DNA from: Hellea sp.
Lineage (GTDB): Bacteria; Pseudomonadota; Alphaproteobacteria; Caulobacterales; Maricaulaceae
Assembly (NCBI GenBank): GCA_020628425.1
Contig: JAHDEZ010000007.1
Location: 1 to 32,341 of the forward strand
Direction: 5' to 3'
Length of the DNA stretch: 32,341 nt
Shown here: piece by piece, positions 9,628-17,145 of the stretch
Layout: every line of letters begins with the position of its first letter
Numbering within the stretch: position 1 is the stretch's first letter
Position numbers and translations under genes: made by a program
Notes under the pieces: model-generated
Told to the model about the DNA's origin: nothing
Database searches by the model: none
Seen by the model: only the letters and a program-made list of their open reading frames with translations

Positions 9628-10587
9628 ATGTCAGGTTCCGATATTCTAAAGATCGCATTACCACAGATAGCGCCGATTTGGCTTGACCGTGAAGCTACAC
9701 TCAAAAAGGTTGTTGCCTACGTTGAAGAAGCAGCTCAGCAAAAAGCTCAACTCATCGTTTTTGGAGAGGGTCTGGTTCCGGGATATCCATTTTGGCCGGA
9801 TTTAACCGATGGTGCCAAGTTTAATAATGCCGAGCAGAAAGAACTATTCGCGTATTATTCTGATCAGGCCGTTACCATAGAGGACGGACATTTAGACGAG
9901 TTATGCGCGGCCCTCAAGACTGCAAACATGGCCTGTTATTTGGGTGTTATCGAACGGCCCCGCCAAAGAAGCGGGCATTCGCTCTATTGCACTTTTGTTT
10001 ACATTGACCAGTCTGGGCAAATCCAATCATCCCATCGAAAATTACAGCCGACCTATGAAGAGAGACTGGTTTGGTCTCCGGGAGACGGCAATGGGTTGGT
10101 CACCCATCGACTCGGCGCATTTACGGTTGGTGGGTTGAACTGCTGGGAGAACTGGATGCCGCTATCAAGAGCGGCGCTCTATGCGCAAGGCGAAGATTTA
10201 CATATTGCTTGCTGGCCAGGCAGTATTAGAAACACCCAAGATATTACACCTTTCTTGGCCAAAGAAGGTCGTAGCTATAGCGTTTCAGTATCAAGCCTAA
10301 TGCGTCCTTCTGACATCCCAAGCCACATTCCTTATGCAAATAAAATCAAAGGCTTAATGCCAAGTCTTGCGGCGGATGGAGGATCCTGTATAGCTGCCCC
10401 TGACGGCAACTGGCTTTTGGAACCGGAAACCGGAATAGAGGGCATTAGATATGCCGAGTTGAATCCGGTTGAGGTCCGAAAGGAGCGTCATAATTTTGAT
10501 GCGGCAGGTCATTATTCGAGACCCGACGTCACTCAGCTGAAGGTGAACCGGCAACGTCAGGCCCTTGCGAGCTTTGAGGACGAATGA
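9628..10587 (+). CDS. Nitrilase-family carbon-nitrogen hydrolase
   Basis: A 319-residue cytosolic nitrilase-superfamily enzyme. The triad is E47 (GEGLVPGYP), K138 (HRKLQPTYEERLVW) and C172 (NCWENWMP); the second glutamate in TYEERLVW is also present. The sequence around the cysteine and the HRKLQPTYEER motif resemble true nitrilases (nitrile to carboxylic acid plus ammonia) more than amidases, but the substrate is unknown. I chose the ATG at 9628, which follows an AGGAGGGG sequence at a slightly short distance; an upstream TTG at 9580 would only add a residue stretch unlike the family. It follows GH10 copy B by 60 bases, so could share its transcript. Its 3' end overlaps the convergent carboxylesterase gene by 59 bases. 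Confidence 0.88.
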   Translation: MSGSDILKIALPQIAPIWLDREATLKKVVAYVEEAAQQKAQLIVFGEGLVPGYPFWPDLTDGAKFNNAEQKELFAYYSDQAVTIEDGHLDELCAALKTANMACYLGVIERPRQRSGHSLYCTFVYIDQSGQIQSSHRKLQPTYEERLVWSPGDGNGLVTHRLGAFTVGGLNCWENWMPLSRAALYAQGEDLHIACWPGSIRNTQDITPFLAKEGRSYSVSVSSLMRPSDIPSHIPYANKIKGLMPSLAADGGSCIAAPDGNWLLEPETGIEGIRYAELNPVEVRKERHNFDAAGHYSRPDVTQLKVNRQRQALASFEDE

Positions 10588-12280
10588 CGTTCAGCTTTTT
10601 CAGCAATCCATACTCCAACAGATCCAGTTTTTCTTGACGGTGATTCGATATAGCGCCAGTTCTTAATTCATCATTTGCCGCCAACTGCATCCAGGTCCCA
10701 TTTTCATATTCCGGCCATTCCGGAAGACCTTCCCCGTTAGGGTTTCCGTTAGTAGCAAAATTGACCCAGTAATTTTGCATCAGTTCTGCAAGTTGTTCGT
10801 CTTCGTCGGACCAACCGAAGATTTTTTGTGGCGTGCCGAAAACAAACTGAGTTTCGGCAAAGTGAAACGCGCCAATAGTTTGCTCTTCATTTGGTGGCAC
10901 CCGAGTGAAAATGAAACTATAAGCTGGCAAGCCACGAGCACTGTTAATCTTGGAAATAAAGCGCACATTAACGCCAAATATTTCGTCGCCCATCATTTGC
11001 TCGCCACCTGTCGTAAAATCCATGTCCAGGCTATAGATATCGATAAGCTTCTCTGCGTTTTTATCGTAGTGAGGACGTAGCGCAGCTATTTGAGCGCTAC
11101 GGCCTTCTTTGGGAACGTCTTTGGTCCAAACCGTTGGGTTTTCATCTCCAGGGAAGAATACGGTCGCCTCATCACTATTGTAACCGAATAATGTAGGGAC
11201 AGCATAATAATCATTATCTTGAAACGCATGGCCGACATTTTTGGGGAATACGACGCCGTCTCTAATGTGGTGAAAAGCCCAAGCCATTTCCTCGTTGACC
11301 GAATCGTTGATTTGCTTTGCACTGACATTTCGCAAGTCTTCCGCGGATGGGTTACTCAGTCCAATTGCACTCTCTAGCATTAGCCCACCTTCATAACCAC
11401 TTAGCCAGTCAGTTGGTTCTTCAGACATTTGACCCAAGTGGTAAGTAGACGCGCCGCTTTGTCCAATGGCTTTATGAAACAATCCTCTTGCGGCGGGTGC
11501 AGACATCATCTCAGTGACTGACCAGGCACCTGCGCTTTCTCCGAATATCGTTACATTGTTTGGATCTCCGCCATATGCACTAATATTATCCCTGACCCAT
11601 TCTAAAGCAGCAATTTGGTCCAATGTACCATAATTGCCAGACACGCCTCTAAAGTCATCCGCTGACAATGCTGGATGGGCCAAATAACCAAACGCTCCCA
11701 AACGGTAATTTATGGTAACTAGCACCACGCCTTTCATCGGCAAAGCATCACCTTGATACATAGGAAAGTCCCCCGAACCAAACTGATGACCCCCGCCATG
11801 GATCCAAACCATGACAGGACGGGGGCCTCCCTTGACATTTCCGGAGTTGTCGAGATTGGGCGTACGAACATTCAAATAGAGGCAGTCCTCACTCATTGTT
11901 GACGGCCCGGACGCGTTGACCGCCCAGCGAATCAATGTTTTACGAGGAGTAGAAAGTCCATGACGTTCAATCATCAAATCCAGAAACGTGCCTCCACTTG
12001 CGGAGGGCTGCATGCACATATTACCGAAAGATGTCGCGTCATGTACCTGGCTCCAGCTTTCGGATTTGAGCGGTGGCTTCCAACGCAGTTCATCAACCGG
12101 AGGTTTCGCAAAAGGAATGCCCATAAAATTGTGAATTCCGTTTGGTGTTATAACCCCCTGAACGGGGCCTTGCGGCGTGCTCAGTACAGGCCCTTCTCTG
12201 TCTCTAGGAAGGGCCGCCAGCCAAAAGATCCCATAAAGCGTTGAAAACAGTGTTATTAGAAGAAATGGTTTTCTTATCAT
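10529..12280 (-). CDS. Type-B carboxylesterase, exported
   Basis: A 583-residue carboxylesterase (cholinesterase/para-nitrobenzyl-esterase family). The oxyanion loop HGGG is at 161-164, the EDCLYLN family signature at 131-137 and the nucleophile S249 is in FGESAGA. Candidate acid and histidine residues are in NSDEATVF and in the GAFHFAE stretch. Residues 5-24 are a hydrophobic N-terminal segment after MIRK, so it is likely secreted or membrane-anchored. These enzymes hydrolyse esters of many kinds; activity on acylated polysaccharide or lipid is possible here but unproven. It is 12 bases downstream of the acyltransferase gene on the same strand, so probably one operon. Its last 59 bases overlap the 3' end of the nitrilase gene on the other strand. 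Confidence 0.9.
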   Translation of the reverse strand: MIRKPFLLITLFSTLYGIFWLAALPRDREGPVLSTPQGPVQGVITPNGIHNFMGIPFAKPPVDELRWKPPLKSESWSQVHDATSFGNMCMQPSASGGTFLDLMIERHGLSTPRKTLIRWAVNASGPSTMSEDCLYLNVRTPNLDNSGNVKGGPRPVMVWIHGGGHQFGSGDFPMYQGDALPMKGVVLVTINYRLGAFGYLAHPALSADDFRGVSGNYGTLDQIAALEWVRDNISAYGGDPNNVTIFGESAGAWSVTEMMSAPAARGLFHKAIGQSGASTYHLGQMSEEPTDWLSGYEGGLMLESAIGLSNPSAEDLRNVSAKQINDSVNEEMAWAFHHIRDGVVFPKNVGHAFQDNDYYAVPTLFGYNSDEATVFFPGDENPTVWTKDVPKEGRSAQIAALRPHYDKNAEKLIDIYSLDMDFTTGGEQMMGDEIFGVNVRFISKINSARGLPAYSFIFTRVPPNEEQTIGAFHFAETQFVFGTPQKIFGWSDEDEQLAELMQNYWVNFATNGNPNGEGLPEWPEYENGTWMQLAANDELRTGAISNHRQEKLDLLEYGLLKKLNVIRPQSSQGPDVAGSPSAE

Positions 12281-12292
12281 AGTCTTATGTCT

Positions 12293-13087
12293 CTACAGAT
12301 TTTCCACAACATTGCGGATATAGGCAGTCGCTGCCTCAGCATTTTTTGGAAGTTCAACTGGTGCAATAGGGCGACCAAAAGTCAAATCAAATCTTTGACC
12401 TTTTTTGTTCAAGAGTTCTCGAAACAAAGTAATGTCCCTGAGTTCTCCATTTGTTTTTTCGAAGAAATAGTAAAGTAGCGAATTTCTAGCTTTTATTCGC
12501 AATGGTATGACAGGAACTTTGTACTTAATAGCCAGCATCGCTGCAGAACTTTCCCATGGCTTATCAATCAAACCCGTCCAGCCCATAAAAGCTAACTTAC
12601 CTGAAGGAAAAATGACCACACATCGTTCTTCATTGAAGGCTTGTCGCGTTCTGGCTAAAGTTTCCCGGGTTTTAGACAGAGTTCTTTTACTCAGCACCCA
12701 TTCCACTGGTATTATTAGATCCTCGCAATGGGGAATGACCCTTTTAGCGTCGGCATTGGCCAAGAATAAATGTTGAGGTCGTCTTGTTTGGATAGCATGA
12801 TGGACAGCAATCCCATCCGCGAGACCTGTTGGATGGTTGGATATGATGATACATGCACCATCTTTTGGAAGATTATCTAATCCGTCTATATTTAAACGGG
12901 GCGCCATGACCTCAGCAACCCGGTCAAAGGCATTCCGTCCAGACAACGGTTTGATTGTGTCAGCCAGCTCGACGGCCGTTCGATAGTGAAGGGCCTTATA
13001 AAGTAGCGGTTTAATTGTTTTAAATAATCTGGGCCTGGACATTAGAGTCCGGGCGCGCTCCGCAATTAATTCATCAACAATATGCAT
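12293..13087 (-). CDS. PlsC-like phospholipid/glycerol acyltransferase
   Basis: A 264-residue acyltransferase of the lysophospholipid acyltransferase (LPLAT) superfamily. The catalytic block is NHPTGLADG (N84, H85, D91), with five rather than the canonical four residues between histidine and aspartate, a spacing also known from NHPFGGLDG-type members. A second block, IFPSGKLAF near 159-167, takes the place of the usual FPEGxR acyl-acceptor motif. There is no clear full transmembrane helix, suggesting peripheral attachment to the inner membrane. It probably moves an acyl chain from acyl-ACP or acyl-CoA to a lipid; the acceptor is unknown. It is the first gene of a reverse pair with the carboxylesterase and is divergent from the ArsC-like gene, with 62 bases between starts. 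No strong ribosome site is visible. Confidence 0.82.
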   Translation of the reverse strand: MHIVDELIAERARTLMSRPRLFKTIKPLLYKALHYRTAVELADTIKPLSGRNAFDRVAEVMAPRLNIDGLDNLPKDGACIIISNHPTGLADGIAVHHAIQTRRPQHLFLANADAKRVIPHCEDLIIPVEWVLSKRTLSKTRETLARTRQAFNEERCVVIFPSGKLAFMGWTGLIDKPWESSAAMLAIKYKVPVIPLRIKARNSLLYYFFEKTNGELRDITLFRELLNKKGQRFDLTFGRPIAPVELPKNAEAATAYIRNVVENL

Positions 13088-13149
13088 TGCGTGTGAAAAT
13101 ATCCGCCTCTATTAGCATTCTTTGGAATCAATTACAGATATTAGAGCCA

Positions 13150-13635
13150 ATGATAAACGTCTTATTTTTGTGTACCGGCAATTCTGCCCGTTCAATTTTG
13201 TCTGAAGTCATATTGCGGGAGTTGGGGCGCGGTAGATTTAATGCATTTTCCGCTGGTAGCCGTCCGAGCGGCCAACCGCACCCGGAGGGTATTGCTGAAC
13301 TGAAAAAGCGTGGACACGACGTTGGGGGTGTTAGTTCAAAATCTTGGGACGTCTACTCAACTTCAGACGCCCCCATTATGGATGTGATTGTAACGGTTTG
13401 TGCCAGCGCGGCTGGTGAAACATGCCCCGTATGGCCACAGAAAGCCAGAGAAGCACCAATAAGAGTACATTGGGGCGCTGAGGACCCTGCTTACATAGAG
13501 CCATTAGAGGCGCGTCAAATTGCATTTTCAGACGTTTATGATTTATGTCGGGCCAGAATAGAAGCTTTGTTGCTACTGCCGGTAGAAGAACTAAGGAACC
13601 AAGAAGCCTTGCAACTCATCGGCAATATTAAATAG
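13150..13635 (+). CDS. arsC: Arsenate reductase / low-molecular-weight phosphatase family
   Basis: A 161-residue protein of the low-molecular-weight tyrosine-phosphatase fold. The P-loop is CTGNSARS with C8 and R14, the form typical of arsenate reductases. Two later cysteines, C84 and C92 in VCASAAGETCPVWP, fit the redox pair used in ArsC-type catalysis, and ASAAGETCPVWP is characteristic of the arsenate-reductase branch. It would reduce arsenate to arsenite in the cytosol. The ATG at 13150 begins directly with the family's first strand (MINVLFLC); a TTG at 13087 would add 21 residues with no family match. No arsR, arsB or acr3 gene is nearby, so it stands alone. It ends at a strong terminator. 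Confidence 0.85.
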   Translation: MINVLFLCTGNSARSILSEVILRELGRGRFNAFSAGSRPSGQPHPEGIAELKKRGHDVGGVSSKSWDVYSTSDAPIMDVIVTVCASAAGETCPVWPQKAREAPIRVHWGAEDPAYIEPLEARQIAFSDVYDLCRARIEALLLLPVEELRNQEALQLIGNIK

Positions 13636-13655
13636 TCGAGATTTCTTCCAATAAA

Positions 13656-13680
13656 AAAGCCGCCCGATTGGGGCGGCTTT
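13656..13680. terminator. Bidirectional rho-independent terminator
   Basis: A perfect 10-base-pair GC-rich stem (AAAGCCGCCC pairing with GGGCGGCTTT) closes a 5-base loop. It is flanked by A-rich sequence on the left and T-rich sequence on the right, so each strand ends the hairpin with a U tract. It sits between the convergent arsC-like gene and the TM-helix protein gene, whose stops are 20 bases either side. Confidence 0.93.
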
Positions 13681-13701
13681 AATTTTGATATCAGTGGGAA
13701 A

Positions 13702-14940
13702 TTACTTCCACCACTTGTTCAGTTTCTTGGCAGCCCACTCACGTCCGCCAAGACCGAAGGCAATCGCGCCACCAATACCGAAGGCAGCAGCTGTACCCAT
13801 AACCAGGTATTCAAATGCGTTCTCAACGATACCGTTACCCAGACCCATTTGAGACAGTCCCATGAAGGTAATCAGGATAAGCGTTGCATACTTAACGATT
13901 GAACCCGCCAGTTCACCAGAAGTCTGAGAAACAATCTTGGCAACAAAGCTAGCAATGAATAGGCCAACACCGATGATGATTGAACCAAGAATGATTTTAC
14001 CGCCGATGTTCCGGATAGTTTCGAAGACGTCTGTCAGCTGAGGGATTTTTAACTGAGCGAGAGCCGCAGTCAGACCCATAACCAGGATGCCGACAAATGT
14101 CAGGGTACCCAAAAGCTTTGATGGGACAAAGCCTGGGCGACTTGTTCCGTCCAAGCTGGCGATAGCACCTAGTGAGTCGTCAACACCTAGAGCTGGAAGT
14201 GTGTTACGAACCAAGTTTGAAGCAAATCGACCAATAAATACTGTTGCAGCCATAATAAGAGCGGCAATCAAGGCATCCGGAGTGAATGCAATAATAGTGT
14301 CAACAAGTTCGTTGATTGGTTTTGAGATTGTTTCAATGCCCAGCTTGTCAATAGCTGAACCACCAGCCAGAAGTAGAACAAAAGCACCAGCAAGGCCACC
14401 CAGGCTCCGTGAAATGTTATTAGTTGGCTGCGCGTCCGCACCAGCGAAACCAAAACGGGAGGCCAGGTTATCAACCTGAGCGACTTCAAGCGTACTTGAA
14501 AGAGCTTCTTTTACGACGCGGGCCAGAATTGTACCTATACCAAGAATGATTGCTGCACCAATGATGTTTGGAACATAAGTGAAAATTGACGTCAACATAT
14601 CGTCAACAAACCCGAGAGACTCTCCGCCAAATCCTGATTGCTTAAGTCCGAGTAGAATAAATACTAGGAACAACACCCAGAAAACGGCTTTAGATAGTGA
14701 GCGGCCGATGTTTCCACCTGTTGACTTGGCTTTTTGGCCGAGACTTGTTCGGTTGATTGCACCTGACACTAAGGCTGCTGCGAACTTAGCAATAAGGTAG
14801 CCGAGAACAATTACGATAGCTGCAACAATTAAGCCTGCGAACCGATCAACGGAATCTGGCAAAAAATCTTTGAGCCAGTTTGTGAGAGAGTTGATGCCCA
14901 TGGCATCTCCAACTCTGTCAGAAAGATTAGTATCCTGCAT
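13702..14940 (-). CDS. TM-helix repeat membrane protein (MscS-related, no beta domain)
   Basis: A 412-residue inner-membrane protein made of repeated helices of the conserved TM-helix type found in MscS-like proteins such as CmpX. At least four repeat units start near FLPDSVDRFAGL (about 27), YVPNIIGAAI, FTPDALIAAL and IGGKIILGSI, each continuing into a GxxxA-type helix and a polar linker. The MscS beta domain usual in mechanosensitive channels is absent; the protein ends WAAKKLNKWWK. The ATG at 14940 is supported by an excellent GGAGG site 6 bases upstream, so the upstream in-frame extension to 15045 is rejected. A role in osmotic or envelope stress is an inference from relatives. It ends at the bidirectional terminator and is divergent from the small ORF and zapE. 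Confidence 0.85.
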   Translation of the reverse strand: MQDTNLSDRVGDAMGINSLTNWLKDFLPDSVDRFAGLIVAAIVIVLGYLIAKFAAALVSGAINRTSLGQKAKSTGGNIGRSLSKAVFWVLFLVFILLGLKQSGFGGESLGFVDDMLTSIFTYVPNIIGAAIILGIGTILARVVKEALSSTLEVAQVDNLASRFGFAGADAQPTNNISRSLGGLAGAFVLLLAGGSAIDKLGIETISKPINELVDTIIAFTPDALIAALIMAATVFIGRFASNLVRNTLPALGVDDSLGAIASLDGTSRPGFVPSKLLGTLTFVGILVMGLTAALAQLKIPQLTDVFETIRNIGGKIILGSIIIGVGLFIASFVAKIVSQTSGELAGSIVKYATLILITFMGLSQMGLGNGIVENAFEYLVMGTAAAFGIGGAIAFGLGGREWAAKKLNKWWK

Positions 14941-15129
14941 TAGGAACCTCCAATTATTTGTTATAAAGGCTCCACTCGGAAGCCCCCCGTAAAAAAACTC
15001 CATACATAGCCGCGCGCAACTGGCGCGAACATATACTGTTAACACTTAGTAACATTAAGATAAACGGCAAATGAACAGAACTCACAGGGAATTACTTGAT
15101 ATTTACATCGCAATTGATAGTGGGCGAAT

Positions 15130-15231
15130 ATGTCTAACCCCATTAAAAACCGGCCATTGCTTATCTTTCTCAGCGTGCTTTCATTCGGAGGGCTTGCAAT
15201 TGCCATCATTTTTTTAAGACCGGGTGGTTAA
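15130..15231 (+). CDS. 33-residue membrane microprotein upstream of zapE
   Basis: A short open frame beginning ATGTCTAAC and ending TAA directly before the zapE ATG with no base between. The product is basic at the start (MSNPIKNRP), then has one hydrophobic helix at about residues 9-29 and ends FLRPGG. This is the layout of a single-pass membrane microprotein with its N-terminus in the cytosol. The exact stop/start abutment suggests translational coupling to zapE. No strong ribosome site is visible. I do not recognise the sequence. It could be a random ORF, but the helix, its place and its spacing favour a real gene. Confidence 0.55.
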   Translation: MSNPIKNRPLLIFLSVLSFGGLAIAIIFLRPGG

Positions 15232-16365
15232 ATGGAAGGTGTGCACTCACAACTAATCCGCCAGATTGATGCAAGCGATCTAATTTACGACGATGCCCAA
15301 ATTGCAGCGGCAAAAGCGCTGGATGATCTTTTGATCCGACTGGATACTCATTCAAACAAAAAATTCTTCTTTTGGCAGAAAAGGCTTATCCTGAAAGGTC
15401 TGTATCTTTGGGGCGGGGTAGGACGCGGTAAATCCATGCTTATGGATTGGTTTTTTGATGCGGCTCCAGTTTCGCGCAAATCACGTGTGCACTTCCACGC
15501 ATTCATGCTCCGGGTTCATGAGAAAATCGGTGAGTGGCGTAAAATGACATCTGCCGAACGCCGCTCAGCAGACCATTACGTTCGTGGCGTTGGAGACGAC
15601 CCTATACCGCCAGTGGCTAAATACTTCGCTGACCGATCAAATTTACTTTGTTTTGATGAGTTCCATGTGACCGACATCACAGACGCAATGATATTATCCC
15701 GGTTATTTAAGGCTATGTGGGACGATGGTGTCGTTGTTGTCGCGACGTCTAACCGCGAACCTGAAGAATTATACAAAAATGGACTAAACCGGGAATTGTT
15801 TGAACCCTTTATAGATTTAATGCCTGAATATCTTGAGATACACGAATTTGCGGGTGAAACAGATCATCGTCTCAGGCAACTGACGTCGGCTCCTGTTTAT
15901 TACATGCCTCTTGGGGAAGGTACAGAAACAGCCATTGAGGCAGCCTGGAACCGATTGACTGGAATGGCTATCGCACGTTCGACAACGTTGAAAGTGCAGG
16001 GACGAGAACTTGTGCTCGAAAATACGGCAGCGGGTACTGCACGAACAACATTTAATCGATTATGCGGGCAACCTCTAGGGGCAGCGGACTACCTTAAACT
16101 CGCACATAGCTTTCAAACATTGATACTCGAAAACGTACCTCAAATGGACCGAGATATGAAAAACGAGGCCAAGAGATTCGTGACATTGATAGATGCTTTA
16201 TATGAAACTCGAACAAAATTAATCATGAGTGCTGAAGTTGATCCTCATAACCTCTACAAAAAAGGGGACGGAGCATTTGAATTTGAGCGAACTGTCAGTC
16301 GTCTGATAGAGATGCGAAGCGATGAATATCTCGGTGCGAGACGGTCATTTAATTCTATGAATTGA
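15232..16365 (+). CDS. zapE: Cell division protein ZapE (AFG1-like ATPase)
   Basis: A 377-residue AFG1-like P-loop ATPase, the normal length for proteobacterial ZapE. Walker A is GGVGRGKS at residues 61-68 (K67) and Walker B is LLCFDEFHVTD with D142 and E143. The HFHAFM and ATSNREPEELY motifs of the family are present. ZapE acts at the cytosolic face of the division site, where it destabilises FtsZ polymers in the presence of ATP. The ATG abuts the stop of the 33-residue membrane ORF. The 3' end is overlapped by 21 bases by a possible small reverse gene. Confidence 0.95.
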   Translation: MEGVHSQLIRQIDASDLIYDDAQIAAAKALDDLLIRLDTHSNKKFFFWQKRLILKGLYLWGGVGRGKSMLMDWFFDAAPVSRKSRVHFHAFMLRVHEKIGEWRKMTSAERRSADHYVRGVGDDPIPPVAKYFADRSNLLCFDEFHVTDITDAMILSRLFKAMWDDGVVVVATSNREPEELYKNGLNRELFEPFIDLMPEYLEIHEFAGETDHRLRQLTSAPVYYMPLGEGTETAIEAAWNRLTGMAIARSTTLKVQGRELVLENTAAGTARTTFNRLCGQPLGAADYLKLAHSFQTLILENVPQMDRDMKNEAKRFVTLIDALYETRTKLIMSAEVDPHNLYKKGDGAFEFERTVSRLIEMRSDEYLGARRSFNSMN

Positions 16366-16536
16366 TTGAATAATTTTAGGAAAAAAGACTGGCTGAGAAA
16401 CATCAACTTTGTAATTATCCGGCAAGTTTAAAGCTATGGGAGTGTCCGATGCCTCAGTTTGCGCTAATGCCGGCGCCGCCGTAGATATAGCTACAACAAC
16501 ACAGCTTGCGAGACCATTCGAACGCCACTTAAACAT
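16345..16536 (-). CDS. Possible 63-residue secreted peptide
   Basis: A short reverse frame whose product has an n-region MFKWRSNG, a hydrophobic core ending PALA-Q that fits a signal peptidase I site after residue 25, and a mature part of about 38 residues with no cysteine. Its 3' end overlaps zapE by 21 bases. No good ribosome site precedes the ATG, and I do not recognise the mature sequence. The well-formed signal peptide is the only evidence; it may be a real small exported protein, a remnant, or chance. Confidence 0.35.
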   Translation of the reverse strand: MFKWRSNGLASCVVVAISTAAPALAQTEASDTPIALNLPDNYKVDVSQPVFFPKIIQSIHRIK

Positions 16537-16555
16537 ATATTTGATTGCCCACGCA

Positions 16556-16582
16556 CCATAACAGCTTGATGGGGGGTTATGG
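16556..16582. repeat. Inverted repeat between small ORF and tRNA
   Basis: CCATAAC and GTTATGG form a perfect 7-base inverted repeat separated by 13 bases that include a run of six G. There is no following U tract in either direction, so it is not a convincing terminator. It lies downstream of the tRNA-Leu gene and just upstream of the possible secreted-peptide ORF; function unknown. Confidence 0.4.
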
Positions 16583-16639
16583 TTTATGAAGTGTTAATGT
16601 GATTTGATTTTTCATCGAAAATACAATCCTTGCCCCATT

Positions 16640-16724
<85 letters not shown>

Positions 16725-16745
16725 ATCCATGTGATTGGTGGAGGG

Positions 16746-16774
16746 CATTTGCGACAAGCAGAGCCGTCCGTCAA
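16746..16774 (-). promoter_or_regulatory. Possible tRNA-Leu promoter
   Basis: On the reverse strand, TTGACG is followed 17 bases later by CAAATG, ending about 20 bases before the mature tRNA 5' end. The -35 matches the alphaproteobacterial TTGAC consensus well; the -10 is poor, so this is a candidate only. Confidence 0.35.
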
Positions 16775-16872
16775 GACAAATTTCACGCGAAATCACTGAC
16801 TTATCACATTTATTATATCTCTATTGAGAAATATCGAAAATTCCTTACGCTTCAAAGCAAAGGGAGGGGAAT

Positions 16873-17142
16873 ATGGGCGATGAAAAACAGCCAGATCCAA
16901 AAGGTTATTGGCGTGCAACATTAAGATTAACTCTGGTGCTTCTTGCGATTTGGTTCCTGGTTTCATTCGGCGCCGGAATTCTGTTCAGGGAATATCTTGA
17001 TGCAAGCTATTCAATTGGTGGGACTAAGCTGGGCTTCTGGTTTGCACAGAACGGAGCCATCTATGTTTTCGTTATTCTAATCTTTGTCTACTGTTTCATG
17101 ATGAAGCGCTACGAAAAGAAATTCGGAATAAAGGACGATTAA
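16873..17142 (+). CDS. DUF4212 sodium/substrate symporter small subunit
   Basis: An 89-residue membrane protein with two helices, at about residues 18-38 and 54-76, joined by a short loop (SIGGTKLGFWFAQNGA). This matches the DUF4212 small subunits that always accompany the large sodium:solute symporter subunit encoded next. An AGGGAGGGG ribosome site precedes the ATG. The gap to the large subunit is 3 bases, so the two are coupled. The small subunit is thought to assist assembly or activity of the carrier. Confident by motif, length and neighbour. Confidence 0.92.
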   Translation: MGDEKQPDPKGYWRATLRLTLVLLAIWFLVSFGAGILFREYLDASYSIGGTKLGFWFAQNGAIYVFVILIFVYCFMMKRYEKKFGIKDD

Positions 17143-17145
17143 GTC

